From Flavobacteriaceae bacterium (GTDB lineage: Bacteria; Bacteroidota; Bacteroidia; UKL13-3): a DNA stretch of 64,000 nt. Within the stretch, counting starts at the first letter, position 1. The number at the start of each line of letters is the position of its first letter. A model generated the notes under the pieces. The model had not been told where the DNA came from. It did no database searches and saw only the letters and a list, made by a program, of their open reading frames with translations. Location: the NCBI GenBank assembly GCA_009693575.1, contig SHWZ01000008.1, forward strand, positions 1 through 64,000. The letters are read 5' to 3'. Shown here piece after piece: positions 1-9,248 of the stretch. The position numbers and the translations under genes are program-made.

Positions 1-1616
1 GCTATCAAGTATTCCTTTTTTAGCTTCTTTTGAATATAGAACCAAAGAGATGCAACCGCCAAGCCAATAAACACCAATGAACGCAGGGCACTCATGCGGG
101 TGAGGCTTTCGCGGTCTTCTTGCAAGGCGGTGATAAATTCGTTTGTCATCTGCTTCTTTTGGTCGTCTGGCATCTGAGAGTTGCCGAATATTTGGTTGGC
201 AATATTGTTATCGGTATCGGCTGAGCTGAACTCCAAAAAGATACCTGGCAGCACTAAGAACACTAAGCAGATTCCACCAACAATATACAAACTCAACTTG
301 CCTGCTTTTATTAATCTGGCTTTGTCAACCCTTCCGCTTATCACTTCATTCAGCCCAAGCATAGCCAGAATTGGGAAACATATTTGACCAATAACCATGA
401 TCATCGTCACGGCTCTGAACTTATTGTAAAGCGGGAAATTATTGAAAAAAAACTCCGTGAGCCCCGGCATGTTTTTGCCCATGCTGAGAAAGAACCCAAG
501 TATCGAAATCAGGAACAAAGCCCACTTCATTTCACCTTTTAACACAAACAAACTAAATATAGCTAAGAAACAAACAATAGCACTAAAATATATAGGCCCT
601 GATGTGAACGGTTGACTGCCGTGGTAAGCTGGCATCTGTTTCACTGCCTCTGCCGGCACACCTACTTTTTGAAAGAACTTGGCCGTGCTTCCTTTCTTAT
701 CTATCATGCCTTGTCCTCCTCCACCCATCACGTTAGGGATAAGGATAGAAAGAGGTTCCAAAGTACCATTGCTCCATTGGGTAGCGTAGCTCAAATCCAA
801 TCCACCTGTTTGGTCTTTCACCACACTGGCTTTGGTCAATTCGCTCTGTTGACGAATGGTATATTTACTATATTCTTCGGTAAGCATAAGGTTGGTGAGG
901 TTCAATCCCACGGCAATCACTGCTCCAGCCAATGCACCGCTTACACCTTTCAACATGGTTGGTAACGACTTGTTGCGGATTGCATGTATCAATTCGGCAA
1001 TGCCCCAACAGCCAATAATGAGCATGAGGTAGTAGCTTATTTGCAAGTGGTTCGCACGTAATTCCAAACCAAGCCCAGCGGCGGTGAGCACCATTGCCCA
1101 CAACCAGTTGCCCTTGAAAGCCAACCGAACTCCTGCCAGCACTAATGGGGCAAAAGCAACGGCAAGAACCTTGGTTTCGTGACCGGCTTGTAAGTTTAGG
1201 AAATTATAGCTGCTGAACGCATAGGCCAGCGACCCAACAATGGCCAGCCAATGATTGACCCCAAACACCAACATGAGTATATAAAAACATAGCAACATCA
1301 AGAATAGTGTTCCAGCTGGATTGGGCATCCAAAGGCGAAGTGCCGAATCAAGCCAAAAAACTTTATTGCTAGGGTAGTTCATGCCAATCTGGTAGCTTGG
1401 CATCCCACCAAACATACTATTGGTCCATAAAGTTTGCTCTCCATCGTGGGCTTTGATGTATTTGTTTATCTCCTCATAGCTGCCCCGCCATTGGGTGATA
1501 TCCTGCTGCTTTAGCACCTTGCCACCAAGCATGGGGCTGAAATAGGAAAAAGTGATGGCTAACATTGCACCAATAGCAATGAGATGTGGGAGGCTGCGTT
1601 TCAGCAATGCGTTCAT
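1..1616 (-). CDS. YfhO-like multi-TM membrane protein, truncated at the left window edge
   Basis: Open minus frame from ATG at 1616 to the window edge (MNALLKRSLPHLIAIGAMLAITFSYFSPMLGGKVLKQQDITQWRGSYEEINKYI...NSMFGGMPSYQIGMNYPSNKVFWLDSALRLWMPNPAGTLFLMLL...); many hydrophobic helices and 'MFGGMPSYQ' as in YfhO-like proteins. Absent from the ORF track because it lacks a stop in the window. Confidence 0.75.
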   Translation of the reverse strand, partial: MNALLKRSLPHLIAIGAMLAITFSYFSPMLGGKVLKQQDITQWRGSYEEINKYIKAHDGEQTLWTNSMFGGMPSYQIGMNYPSNKVFWLDSALRLWMPNPAGTLFLMLLCFYILMLVFGVNHWLAIVGSLAYAFSSYNFLNLQAGHETKVLAVAFAPLVLAGVRLAFKGNWLWAMVLTAAGLGLELRANHLQISYYLMLIIGCWGIAELIHAIRNKSLPTMLKGVSGALAGAVIAVGLNLTNLMLTEEYSKYTIRQQSELTKASVVKDQTGGLDLSYATQWSNGTLEPLSILIPNVMGGGGQGMIDKKGSTAKFFQKVGVPAEAVKQMPAYHGSQPFTSGPIYFSAIVCFLAIFSLFVLKGEMKWALFLISILGFFLSMGKNMPGLTEFFFNNFPLYNKFRAVTMIMVIGQICFPILAMLGLNEVISGRVDKARLIKAGKLSLYIVGGICLVFLVLPGIFLEFSSADTDNNIANQIFGNSQMPDDQKKQMTNEFITALQEDRESLTRMSALRSLVFIGLAVASLWFYIQKKLKKEYLI

Positions 1617-1769
1617 CGTATTTTGGGTTAAAAAAATGAGCGGCGAAGATAGTGAAGTTGGAAAATTGAGCAACCATTCCATTTGTTGTCGGATTGAGTG
1701 CAGAGAATTCCAAAACGTACATGTCATTGCTCAGGCTATATTCTTGCATATCCCTTAATTTTGCCACCC

Positions 1770-4151
1770 GTGCTTTACCCCGAAAACATTGAAGAGAAGC
1801 TTGGTTTTGACAAACTGAGGCAAATGCTGTTGGGCAAGTGTATCAGTAGTATGGGTAGGGAATATGCTTCACAAATGCGGTGGAGTCACGAACGGGCTAC
1901 CGTGCAGAAATGGTTGGGGCAGGCAGATGAGTTCATGCGTTTGATAAGCACAGACAAGCCATTCCCTGCCGACAACTATACGGATGCGAGGGGCTGGCTG
2001 CAAAAGGGAATAATTGATGGGGCACTTCTTTCCGAGGAAGAGTTTCACCAACTGCGGGCTTTGCTGAAAACACTCTTGTTGGTAGGACATTATTTCAAAG
2101 AGAAAAAGGAAAGTTACCCGCTACTGACTTTGCTTTGCGAAGGCATCAATCCAAACGAAAACAATATACTGGAGATTGATAGAAAGATTGATGAACATGG
2201 TCAGGTAAAACCTTCGGCCAGCAAAGAACTGATGGAGATAAGCCGCAAGCTGGACGAATACAGACAACAAGTGCGGCGGAAAGTGATTTCGGTAGCTAAG
2301 CAGATAGCCGAAAATGGCTGGGGCCCTGAATCAGCTCCTTCGCTTCGGGATGGTAGATTGACAGTAGCCCTCCATGCCGAACACAAACGCAAAGTGCAAG
2401 GCTATATGCACGACGAAAGTAGTACTGGGCAGACGGTTTACATAGAACCGGCAGAGGTATTTGAAATGAATAACCTGCTGCGGGAACTGGAGCTGGACAG
2501 GGTTCGGGAGATTCGGAAAATTTTAATAGATTTGACAACCGTTCTTCGTCCCGATTTTCAAAATATATCCAATTGGTGTCAGCGGTTGGGATTGCTTGAT
2601 TTTATTCGGGCAAAAGCATTACTGGGAATTGAACTAAAAGCCATTTGCCCCGACTTGCTGGAAAGGCCTGGTATGGAATGGTTAAACGCAAGGCATCCCC
2701 TACTCTACCTGCATCACAAGAAACAAAATAAGCAGGTGATACCGCTGAGTATTATCCTGAACAAGGACGAACGAATTATAGTTATTTCCGGGCCGAATGC
2801 GGGTGGAAAATCTGTATTGCTCAAAACAGTGGGACTTCTGCAACTGATGCTGCAACATGGCCTGCCTGTCCCTTGCAAGTTGGGAAGCAGAGTAGGTTTG
2901 TTTCAGAATATGTTTATAGATATTGGTGATGAACAAAGCATAGACAATGACCTGAGTACTTACAGCAGCCATTTGGCCAATATGCGGCATTTCATGCGGT
3001 TTGCCAATTCCCGGACTATGTTTTTGATAGATGAATTTGGCACTGGTACTGACCCTCAGTTTGGCGGGCCAATGGCCGAAAGTATATTGGAAATGCTGAA
3101 CAAAAAATTTAGCATGGGTGTGGTTACCACCCACTACAGCAATCTAAAACTATTTGCGAGCAAAGCACATGGAGTAGCCAATGGTAGCATGGTGTTCGAC
3201 AATGAAGCGTTACAACCGCTTTATCAATTCGACCCCGGAAAACCGGGTAGCAGTTATACTTTTGAGATAGCTCAAAAAAGCGGCGTGGAGAAAGAGGTGA
3301 TAGACAAAGCAAAGCAAAAGGCAGGTAGTGGCCACAACAAGGTAGATAAACTCCTGCTTGAGTTGGAGCGTGAAAAGACCTACCTCAAAAACCTAAGGGA
3401 AGACACCGAAAAGAAAGAGAAAACCGCAACCGAAAACCTAACTAAATATACCGAGCTAAAAACGAAACTGGAAGCCGAAGAAAAAGGCATCTTGAAGAAA
3501 GCTAAGAATGATGCCCTGCATATACTCAAAGAAGCGAGGCAGGTGGTGGAAAATACCATCCGAGAAATAAAAGAAGCAGGTGCGGAGACGGCCGCCACCA
3601 AACAGATACGTCAAAAGATGGACAAGGCCGAAACCGATTTAGACACACAGGTAAGGACGCAACATGTGACGTCCCTTATTACCACCAATAATGTATTACA
3701 GCCCGGCGACCACGTTCGTATTCTATCCACCAACCAAACGGCTGAAATCGTTTCCATTAGCAGAAAAAAGGCCAATGTGATGCTGGGAAATATTGCTACA
3801 CGGGTGGCATTGAATGATATTGTATTCATAGAGACGCAACATGTCGTGTCTCCTATTAGTCCCCGCAGCCGCAGCGGGGGACTCGACCTGAACGAAAAAT
3901 TGGCCCACTTTAACGCAGAGATAAACGTGATTGGCAAACGAAGCGACGAAGCCCTGCCCGAGGTTCTCCGCTTTGTGGATGAAGCTATCTTGTTAGGCTT
4001 CGACCGAATACGCATCGTGCATGGCAGAGGTAGCGGCATCCTGAAACGCATGGTTCGCAAAGAACTGAAACGAATCAACTCTGTAAAAAGCTATAAAGAC
4101 GAGCAGCAGGAGTTTGGGGGCGATGCCATAACAGTGGTTGAATTGGCGTGA
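1770..4151 (+). CDS. mutS2: Endonuclease MutS2 (MutS ATPase plus Smr domain)
   Basis: ISGPNAGGKSVLLKTVGLLQLM Walker A, DEFGTGTDPQFGGPMAESILE, C-terminal Smr motif HGRGSGILKRMVRKEL. Start placed at GTG 1770 (VLYPENIEEKLGFDKLR), just after a TAATTTTG -7 box; the ORF-track start at 1698 is probably too long. Confidence 0.93.
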   Translation: MLYPENIEEKLGFDKLRQMLLGKCISSMGREYASQMRWSHERATVQKWLGQADEFMRLISTDKPFPADNYTDARGWLQKGIIDGALLSEEEFHQLRALLKTLLLVGHYFKEKKESYPLLTLLCEGINPNENNILEIDRKIDEHGQVKPSASKELMEISRKLDEYRQQVRRKVISVAKQIAENGWGPESAPSLRDGRLTVALHAEHKRKVQGYMHDESSTGQTVYIEPAEVFEMNNLLRELELDRVREIRKILIDLTTVLRPDFQNISNWCQRLGLLDFIRAKALLGIELKAICPDLLERPGMEWLNARHPLLYLHHKKQNKQVIPLSIILNKDERIIVISGPNAGGKSVLLKTVGLLQLMLQHGLPVPCKLGSRVGLFQNMFIDIGDEQSIDNDLSTYSSHLANMRHFMRFANSRTMFLIDEFGTGTDPQFGGPMAESILEMLNKKFSMGVVTTHYSNLKLFASKAHGVANGSMVFDNEALQPLYQFDPGKPGSSYTFEIAQKSGVEKEVIDKAKQKAGSGHNKVDKLLLELEREKTYLKNLREDTEKKEKTATENLTKYTELKTKLEAEEKGILKKAKNDALHILKEARQVVENTIREIKEAGAETAATKQIRQKMDKAETDLDTQVRTQHVTSLITTNNVLQPGDHVRILSTNQTAEIVSISRKKANVMLGNIATRVALNDIVFIETQHVVSPISPRSRSGGLDLNEKLAHFNAEINVIGKRSDEALPEVLRFVDEAILLGFDRIRIVHGRGSGILKRMVRKELKRINSVKSYKDEQQEFGGDAITVVELA

Positions 4152-4308
4152 TTGCATTACAAACGGAGTAAAGACAAAGCTGCTTATCTCTTCAAAGGCG
4201 GGCAAATTGATGTGTTTGTCGGCGGCAAAAGCCAAAAAGAACTTGGCCCAGCTGTGGCTACTTGGGTGATTGAACGTAGTTAAATCAAAGACACATTTCT
4301 GGACCTAA

Positions 4309-4342
4309 AAAAAGCCCACGATTCTATAATCGTAGGCTTTTT
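4309..4342. terminator. Rho-independent terminator-like hairpin
   Basis: AAAAAGCC-c-ACGATT-ctat-AATCGT-a-GGCTTTTT, T-tract on both strands, between the mutS2 region and a convergent gene. Confidence 0.75.
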
Positions 4343-4373
4343 GTTTCAAGGACTTCTTAGGATTATTTCACAG

Positions 4374-5351
4374 TTACTTCACAGGGTAATAAATCTTGGT
4401 GAGCCATTTAGCGGTGTCTTTTTCAGCCATAGGGTCCGTAATGTATTCTTCTATCACCGGGCCATTCATTTCCAATTTGTTGTCTGCAATGTGTTTACTT
4501 AGGGCATTGTGGGCGGCCTCAGTGCCATTGTAGTCACCATAGTATTCTATACTAGCCGCTTTGCCTGCCTTCACTTCCCAGCTTTTCCAAGTTGATGATT
4601 TGAAACCCTTGGCAGGCACCGCTGCGGCCATATCTGTTTGTGGTGATGCATCATCCCACTTGAAAAATATACCACAAGGAGCTCCTTCAGGTTGGGCTTT
4701 GGTTTTCATTATGTCTCCAAAAATCTTGGGCAAATTTTCGCCTAAGTAGTCGCCAATCTTGACTTTATCAACCATACCCTGCTTGCCCCAGTAGGTGCGT
4801 GTTGGCATTTCAATCACCTTTATTTCAAAGCTTGCGGCGGCAGGAGCTGATTCTGCCAAGACCTTCAATTTGTTCAAGCCCTTCTCAAAGTCGGAGCCTA
4901 CCATTTTGTCCATGTTCATGAAAGCTCCCATAGCATTCATAGGCCAAGGCATTGTCCACTCCATGCCCCAGGTAACAGCCACAGCGGCGTCGGTGGTATC
5001 ACGCAGGGTAAAGGTAGCATCGGTTTCGTTTTCCCAAGGCTTCATAAAGTGTAGGTGCACCACTTGCAGGGCTTCGGCTTCCATTTTGGTTATCTCTTGG
5101 CTGCCTTCTCCTACCTCATCGTTGCCTTTCCATTCATACTTCTGGCCTATTTCCCCATCAGGGCCGCTGAAGGTGTTGGTCATGTTGGTGTCATGCTCTT
5201 TCCATGGACTCCATCTTTCGTGCATTTTCAGGTCTTTTACTAATGCCCAAACGGTGCCTTTGGGGGCTTTGATGAGAACTGTGCGATTCACAACGCCACT
5301 CTTGGGCATGATGAGTGACAGGATTAGCATTACGCCGAACAAGGCCAGCAC
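4374..5351 (-). CDS. SRPBCC (polyketide cyclase-like) protein with C-terminal GyrI-like/effector-binding region
   Basis: TVLIKAPKGTVWALVKDLKMHERWSPW...EWTMPWPMNAMGAFMNMDKMVGSDFEKGLNKLK; second half resembles GyrI-like small-molecule-binding domains. Start uncertain (GTG 5351, see findings). Confidence 0.75.
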   Translation of the reverse strand: MLALFGVMLILSLIMPKSGVVNRTVLIKAPKGTVWALVKDLKMHERWSPWKEHDTNMTNTFSGPDGEIGQKYEWKGNDEVGEGSQEITKMEAEALQVVHLHFMKPWENETDATFTLRDTTDAAVAVTWGMEWTMPWPMNAMGAFMNMDKMVGSDFEKGLNKLKVLAESAPAAASFEIKVIEMPTRTYWGKQGMVDKVKIGDYLGENLPKIFGDIMKTKAQPEGAPCGIFFKWDDASPQTDMAAAVPAKGFKSSTWKSWEVKAGKAASIEYYGDYNGTEAAHNALSKHIADNKLEMNGPVIEEYITDPMAEKDTAKWLTKIYYPVK

Positions 5352-5559
5352 AATTTGGAGGAGAATTTTAAGGAATTTGATTTTGTATTAGGTTGGTTTT
5401 GGTAAAAAAAAATTAGTTTTTAAGGGATGGCAAAAAAAAGGGTAAATGCTTGATTATGAAAATTTATTTGATATACTAACGAGAAACCGACATCCTTACT
5501 CTTTGAATTTTGCAAAGGACTAAGTATATCACATTTTGTTGAAAGCAATTAACTAAGAA

Positions 5560-6495
5560 CTAGAAACTCTGCAACTCCTCCAGCGGAGGCTTGGCATAGT
5601 AGCCGCTGCCTTCATAAGGCCGCTTGCGGGAATGTGTTTGGCATTCGTTGGAGCAAGCCCCTTCCAGGTTTTTGCCACAGGCTTCGCACATGGGTACATG
5701 CACATTGCATTCGGGGTTAGCACAATTCACCATGCGATACACAGGTGTTTGGCACACATAACAATTGGATATGGTCTTTGGGTTCACTTGATTCACAGGC
5801 ACGGTAACCCGCTGGTCGAACACATAGCACACCCCTTCAAAGTCTTCACCACCCATTTCCTTAGCATATTTGATAATGCCACCATGCAGTTGATACACAT
5901 CTTTGAATCCTTTCTCCAGAAGCAGGGCAGAAGCCTTCTCGCACTTAATTCCACCAGTGCAGTAGGTCACTATTTTTTTGTCTTTCAAATATTCCAGTTC
6001 CTTCAACTTTTCGGGGAACTCACGAAAATTCTCCATGTCCAACGTGATAGCTCCAGCGAATCGGCCAACACCGTGCTCGTAGTTGCTACGCACATCCAGC
6101 ACCACCACATCTTCCTGTTGTTTTAGTTCCAAAAAAGTCTTGCCGTCCACATGCTTGCCCGTCTTTTTGGTAGGGTCAATCAGTTCTGGATTACGAAGCC
6201 CACTATGCACTATTTCGGGCTTGGCTCGCACATGCATCCGATTGAAGGCATGGCTTTCCGACTCGTCCACCTTGAAGTCAATATGAGCAAAACGTGGGTC
6301 GGCATGTAGCGTGTCCATATAGGTTTTGCAAGCCTCAGGACTGCCGCTCACCGTTCCGTTCAACCCTTCAGGAGCCACAATGATGCGGCCACGCAATTTC
6401 AGACTTTTGCACCAATCCATGTGTTCGGCAGCAAACTGCTCAGGCTGCTCTATTGAGGCGTAGCAGTAATAAAGTAGAATATTAAATGTTGACAT
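5560..6495 (-). CDS. trhO: tRNA uridine(34) hydroxylase / rhodanese-domain UPF0176 family
   Basis: RGRIIVAPEGLNGTVSGS, VVLDVRSNYEHGVGRFAGAI, rhodanese active-site CTGGIKCEKAS, Cys-rich C-terminus. Confidence 0.92.
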   Translation of the reverse strand: MSTFNILLYYCYASIEQPEQFAAEHMDWCKSLKLRGRIIVAPEGLNGTVSGSPEACKTYMDTLHADPRFAHIDFKVDESESHAFNRMHVRAKPEIVHSGLRNPELIDPTKKTGKHVDGKTFLELKQQEDVVVLDVRSNYEHGVGRFAGAITLDMENFREFPEKLKELEYLKDKKIVTYCTGGIKCEKASALLLEKGFKDVYQLHGGIIKYAKEMGGEDFEGVCYVFDQRVTVPVNQVNPKTISNCYVCQTPVYRMVNCANPECNVHVPMCEACGKNLEGACSNECQTHSRKRPYEGSGYYAKPPLEELQSF

Positions 6496-6660
6496 TTCTA
6501 TGTAAGAGAAAGCGAGGCAAAGATAAATGTAGTTTTAACTAAAAGTTACGAATTAGAAATTAAGTTTGCGGTGAAAAATCGTCCACGGTCGACTGTCCAT
6601 TATCAATAATTCCTGGACTTCCAACTAAACTATAAAAAAAGAACTACAACCTAATCGCCA

Positions 6661-7866
6661 ATGTATTCAACACTAAAACCGATCCTCGAAAAAGAATTGC
6701 AGAACATCCGCGAAGCGGGGCTGTACAAAGAAGAACGCATTATCACCACACCGCAAGGTGCCGATATAAAAGTAAGCACCGGTCAAGAGGTGATAAACTT
6801 TTGTGCAAACAACTATCTCGGTCTCAGCAGTCATCCAAAAACCTTGGAAGCAGCCCACAAAGCCCTCGACACGCATGGCTTCGGTATGAGCAGTGTCCGC
6901 TTTATATGCGGAACACAGGATATACATAAAACCCTTGAACGTAAGCTGAGTGATTTCCTTCACACGGAAGATACAATCCTTTACTGTGCCGCATTTGATG
7001 CCAATGGTGGAGTATTTGAGCCACTGTTCAACGAGGAGGATGCCATCATTTCTGACGAACTGAACCATGCCAGCATTATTGATGGGGTAAGGCTTTGCAA
7101 AGCGAAACGTTTTCGTTACAAAAACAACGACATGGCCGATTTGGAAGCACAATTAAAACTGGCCACCGATTGCCGCCACCGCATCATAGTGACCGATGGA
7201 GTATTCAGCATGGATGGAAGCATTGCTCAATTAGATAAAGTGGTGGAACTTGCCGAAAAGTATAATGCACTGGTGATGGTGGACGAAAGCCACGCCACAG
7301 GCTTTGTAGGCAAAACTGGCCGTGGAAGTATAGAACTTTGCAATGTGCTTGGCAAAATAGATATTATCACTGGAACGCTTGGAAAAGCGTTGGGAGGTGC
7401 CAGTGGCGGTTTCACCTCAGGCAAAAAGGAAATTATTGAAATGCTGAGGCAACGTAGTCGCCCTTATCTGTTCAGCAATACCCTTGCACCCGTGGTGGCT
7501 GGGGCCAGCATAGTCGTGCTTGACCTCCTAAGCGAAACAACAGAACTACGCGACAAACTGGAGGCCAACACCAAATATTTCCGTGAACAAATGACAAACG
7601 CAGGATTTGATATAAAGCCCGGCATACATCCCATTTGCCCAGTGATGCTCTACGATGCCAAGCTTGCACAAGATTTTGCCCGCCGCATGTTGGATGAAGG
7701 GATATATGTTATTGGATTCTATTACCCAGTAGTTCCTCAAGGAAAAGCCCGCATCCGTGTGCAAATCTCCGCCGCCCACGAACGTGAACATCTGGACAAA
7801 GCCATTGCAGCGTTTACCAAGGTGGGGAAGGAGTTGGGGGTGATTGGGAAATTAGTAGTTAACTAA
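6661..7866 (+). CDS. kbl: Glycine C-acetyltransferase (2-amino-3-ketobutyrate CoA ligase)
   Basis: [59 protein letters not shown]-Lys motif. Confidence 0.93.
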   Translation: MYSTLKPILEKELQNIREAGLYKEERIITTPQGADIKVSTGQEVINFCANNYLGLSSHPKTLEAAHKALDTHGFGMSSVRFICGTQDIHKTLERKLSDFLHTEDTILYCAAFDANGGVFEPLFNEEDAIISDELNHASIIDGVRLCKAKRFRYKNNDMADLEAQLKLATDCRHRIIVTDGVFSMDGSIAQLDKVVELAEKYNALVMVDESHATGFVGKTGRGSIELCNVLGKIDIITGTLGKALGGASGGFTSGKKEIIEMLRQRSRPYLFSNTLAPVVAGASIVVLDLLSETTELRDKLEANTKYFREQMTNAGFDIKPGIHPICPVMLYDAKLAQDFARRMLDEGIYVIGFYYPVVPQGKARIRVQISAAHEREHLDKAIAAFTKVGKELGVIGKLVVN

Positions 7867-7918
7867 ATATATTGAAATATTTTTCAATCGTAGCTTTGGT
7901 TTTTGTTTTCAATACTTC

Positions 7919-8431
7919 TTGTTGGAGGAGAAAAGCTGTCCGATAAATTTTGAAGGGTATAGTTTTGATTTGCCGATTGAAGTAAAGAAAGCCGATAGTA
8001 TTTTTCACCTTGATTTTGATGTGTATTCTGGTTTTTTTATTAGTGATTCCATTGGGGGTGAAGCTCAATTGGATGGCTATCTTATTTTCCCAGGAAATGA
8101 TAATGTTGAGAGAGAATATTATACTAATCATGATATTATTGGTATATCTTTTAGAATACCAATTAAACAAGGTAGTTTTGATCAAATCAAGTCAAAATTG
8201 GGAGAAAATTTTGGGAGTAAGTTTATCAAAAAGCAAGATCAAAGAATGGCTCACTTTAGGTTCTTGAAACCACTTAAAGGGTATTATCATTTGGTTTCAG
8301 AAAACCGATTAAATATCGTACTCAAAAAGATTGAAGATACAGTATCATCTAGTAATACTATAACTACCATTAGCTTTTATCCTGAAATGGGAAGTGAAGA
8401 ATTAATAGAATATGCTTCTTGGGTTAATTAA
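7919..8431 (+). CDS. Hypothetical protein, probably the mature part of a lipoprotein whose signal peptide lies in another frame
   Basis: 170-aa ORF (SCPINFEGYSFDLPIEVKKADSIFHLDFDVYSG...); in the adjacent frame immediately upstream, TTG-AAA.. encodes LKYFSIVALVFVFNTSCWRRKAVR*, signal-peptide/lipobox-like. Confidence 0.5.
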   Translation: MLEEKSCPINFEGYSFDLPIEVKKADSIFHLDFDVYSGFFISDSIGGEAQLDGYLIFPGNDNVEREYYTNHDIIGISFRIPIKQGSFDQIKSKLGENFGSKFIKKQDQRMAHFRFLKPLKGYYHLVSENRLNIVLKKIEDTVSSSNTITTISFYPEMGSEELIEYASWVN

Positions 8432-8541
8432 GAGAGCTGGGTTGTTTCTTAATAGGTAATGGACTCGTTATGACCTTTGAAAAATAGAGAACGGAATTTT
8501 GTTCCAAAATCTCTTACTTTTGTTACCTAATCAAAAGTATC

Positions 8542-9246
8542 ATGAACAAAAAAATACTACTCCTGCTGGCTATTTGCTATGTGGCCACCACCTTTTCCTG
8601 TAAAAAGAAACCGAACGACGTGCTTGGCTGCAAAGACCCGCTGGCTTTGAACTACAACCCTGCTGCCACTGTGGATGATGGAAGTTGTACCTACCCTACA
8701 CCAGCCACCAAAGAGAAAATTATCGAAATAAAAACAGACTTTGGCAACATGTATATGTGGCTCTACAAACAAACGCCACTGCACCGTGCAAACTTCCTCA
8801 AACTTGCCGACGAAGGATATTTTGACAGTATTACTTTTCATCGCATCATTCAAAATTTTATGATACAAGGCGGAGACCCCAACACGCTTGACGATGATAG
8901 TACAAATGATGGTCAAGGTGGCCCCGGATATACTATTGCTGCTGAGTTTGTGGACAGCCTGAAACATGACTATGGTGCTGTGGGTGCTGCACGAACAAAC
9001 AACCCACAAAAGGCTTCAAGTGGTAGCCAATTTTATATTGTTGAGAATCTAACAGGAGCTCACCATTTGGATAAAACCTACACCGTTTTTGGGAAAGTGT
9101 TTAGTGGGATTGATGTAGCCGTGACTATATCCAAACAACCAAAAAAAGCTAGCAACGACCGCCCATACAAAGCCATTCGTATGGATGTGAACGTGCTTGA
9201 AAAAACTGCTGCCGAGCTATTGGCCGAGTTCAACTTTACACCTTGA
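8542..9246 (+). CDS. Peptidylprolyl isomerase (cyclophilin type), lipoprotein
   Basis: Lipoprotein signal MNKKILLLLAICYVATTFSC; cyclophilin motifs YFDSITFHRIIQNFMIQGGDP, SGSQFYIV, VFGKVFSGIDV. Confidence 0.93.
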   Translation: MNKKILLLLAICYVATTFSCKKKPNDVLGCKDPLALNYNPAATVDDGSCTYPTPATKEKIIEIKTDFGNMYMWLYKQTPLHRANFLKLADEGYFDSITFHRIIQNFMIQGGDPNTLDDDSTNDGQGGPGYTIAAEFVDSLKHDYGAVGAARTNNPQKASSGSQFYIVENLTGAHHLDKTYTVFGKVFSGIDVAVTISKQPKKASNDRPYKAIRMDVNVLEKTAAELLAEFNFTP

Positions 9247-9248
9247 TT

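Noticed and set aside
612-1101. Short ORFs over the left edge (612..965 +, 868..1101 -)
   Set aside because: Overlap the open YfhO-like frame running off the window; no independent support.
3611-4078. 155-aa and other minus-strand ORFs antisense to mutS2
   Set aside because: mutS2 frame is strongly supported by ATPase and Smr motifs; antisense ORFs have no family features.
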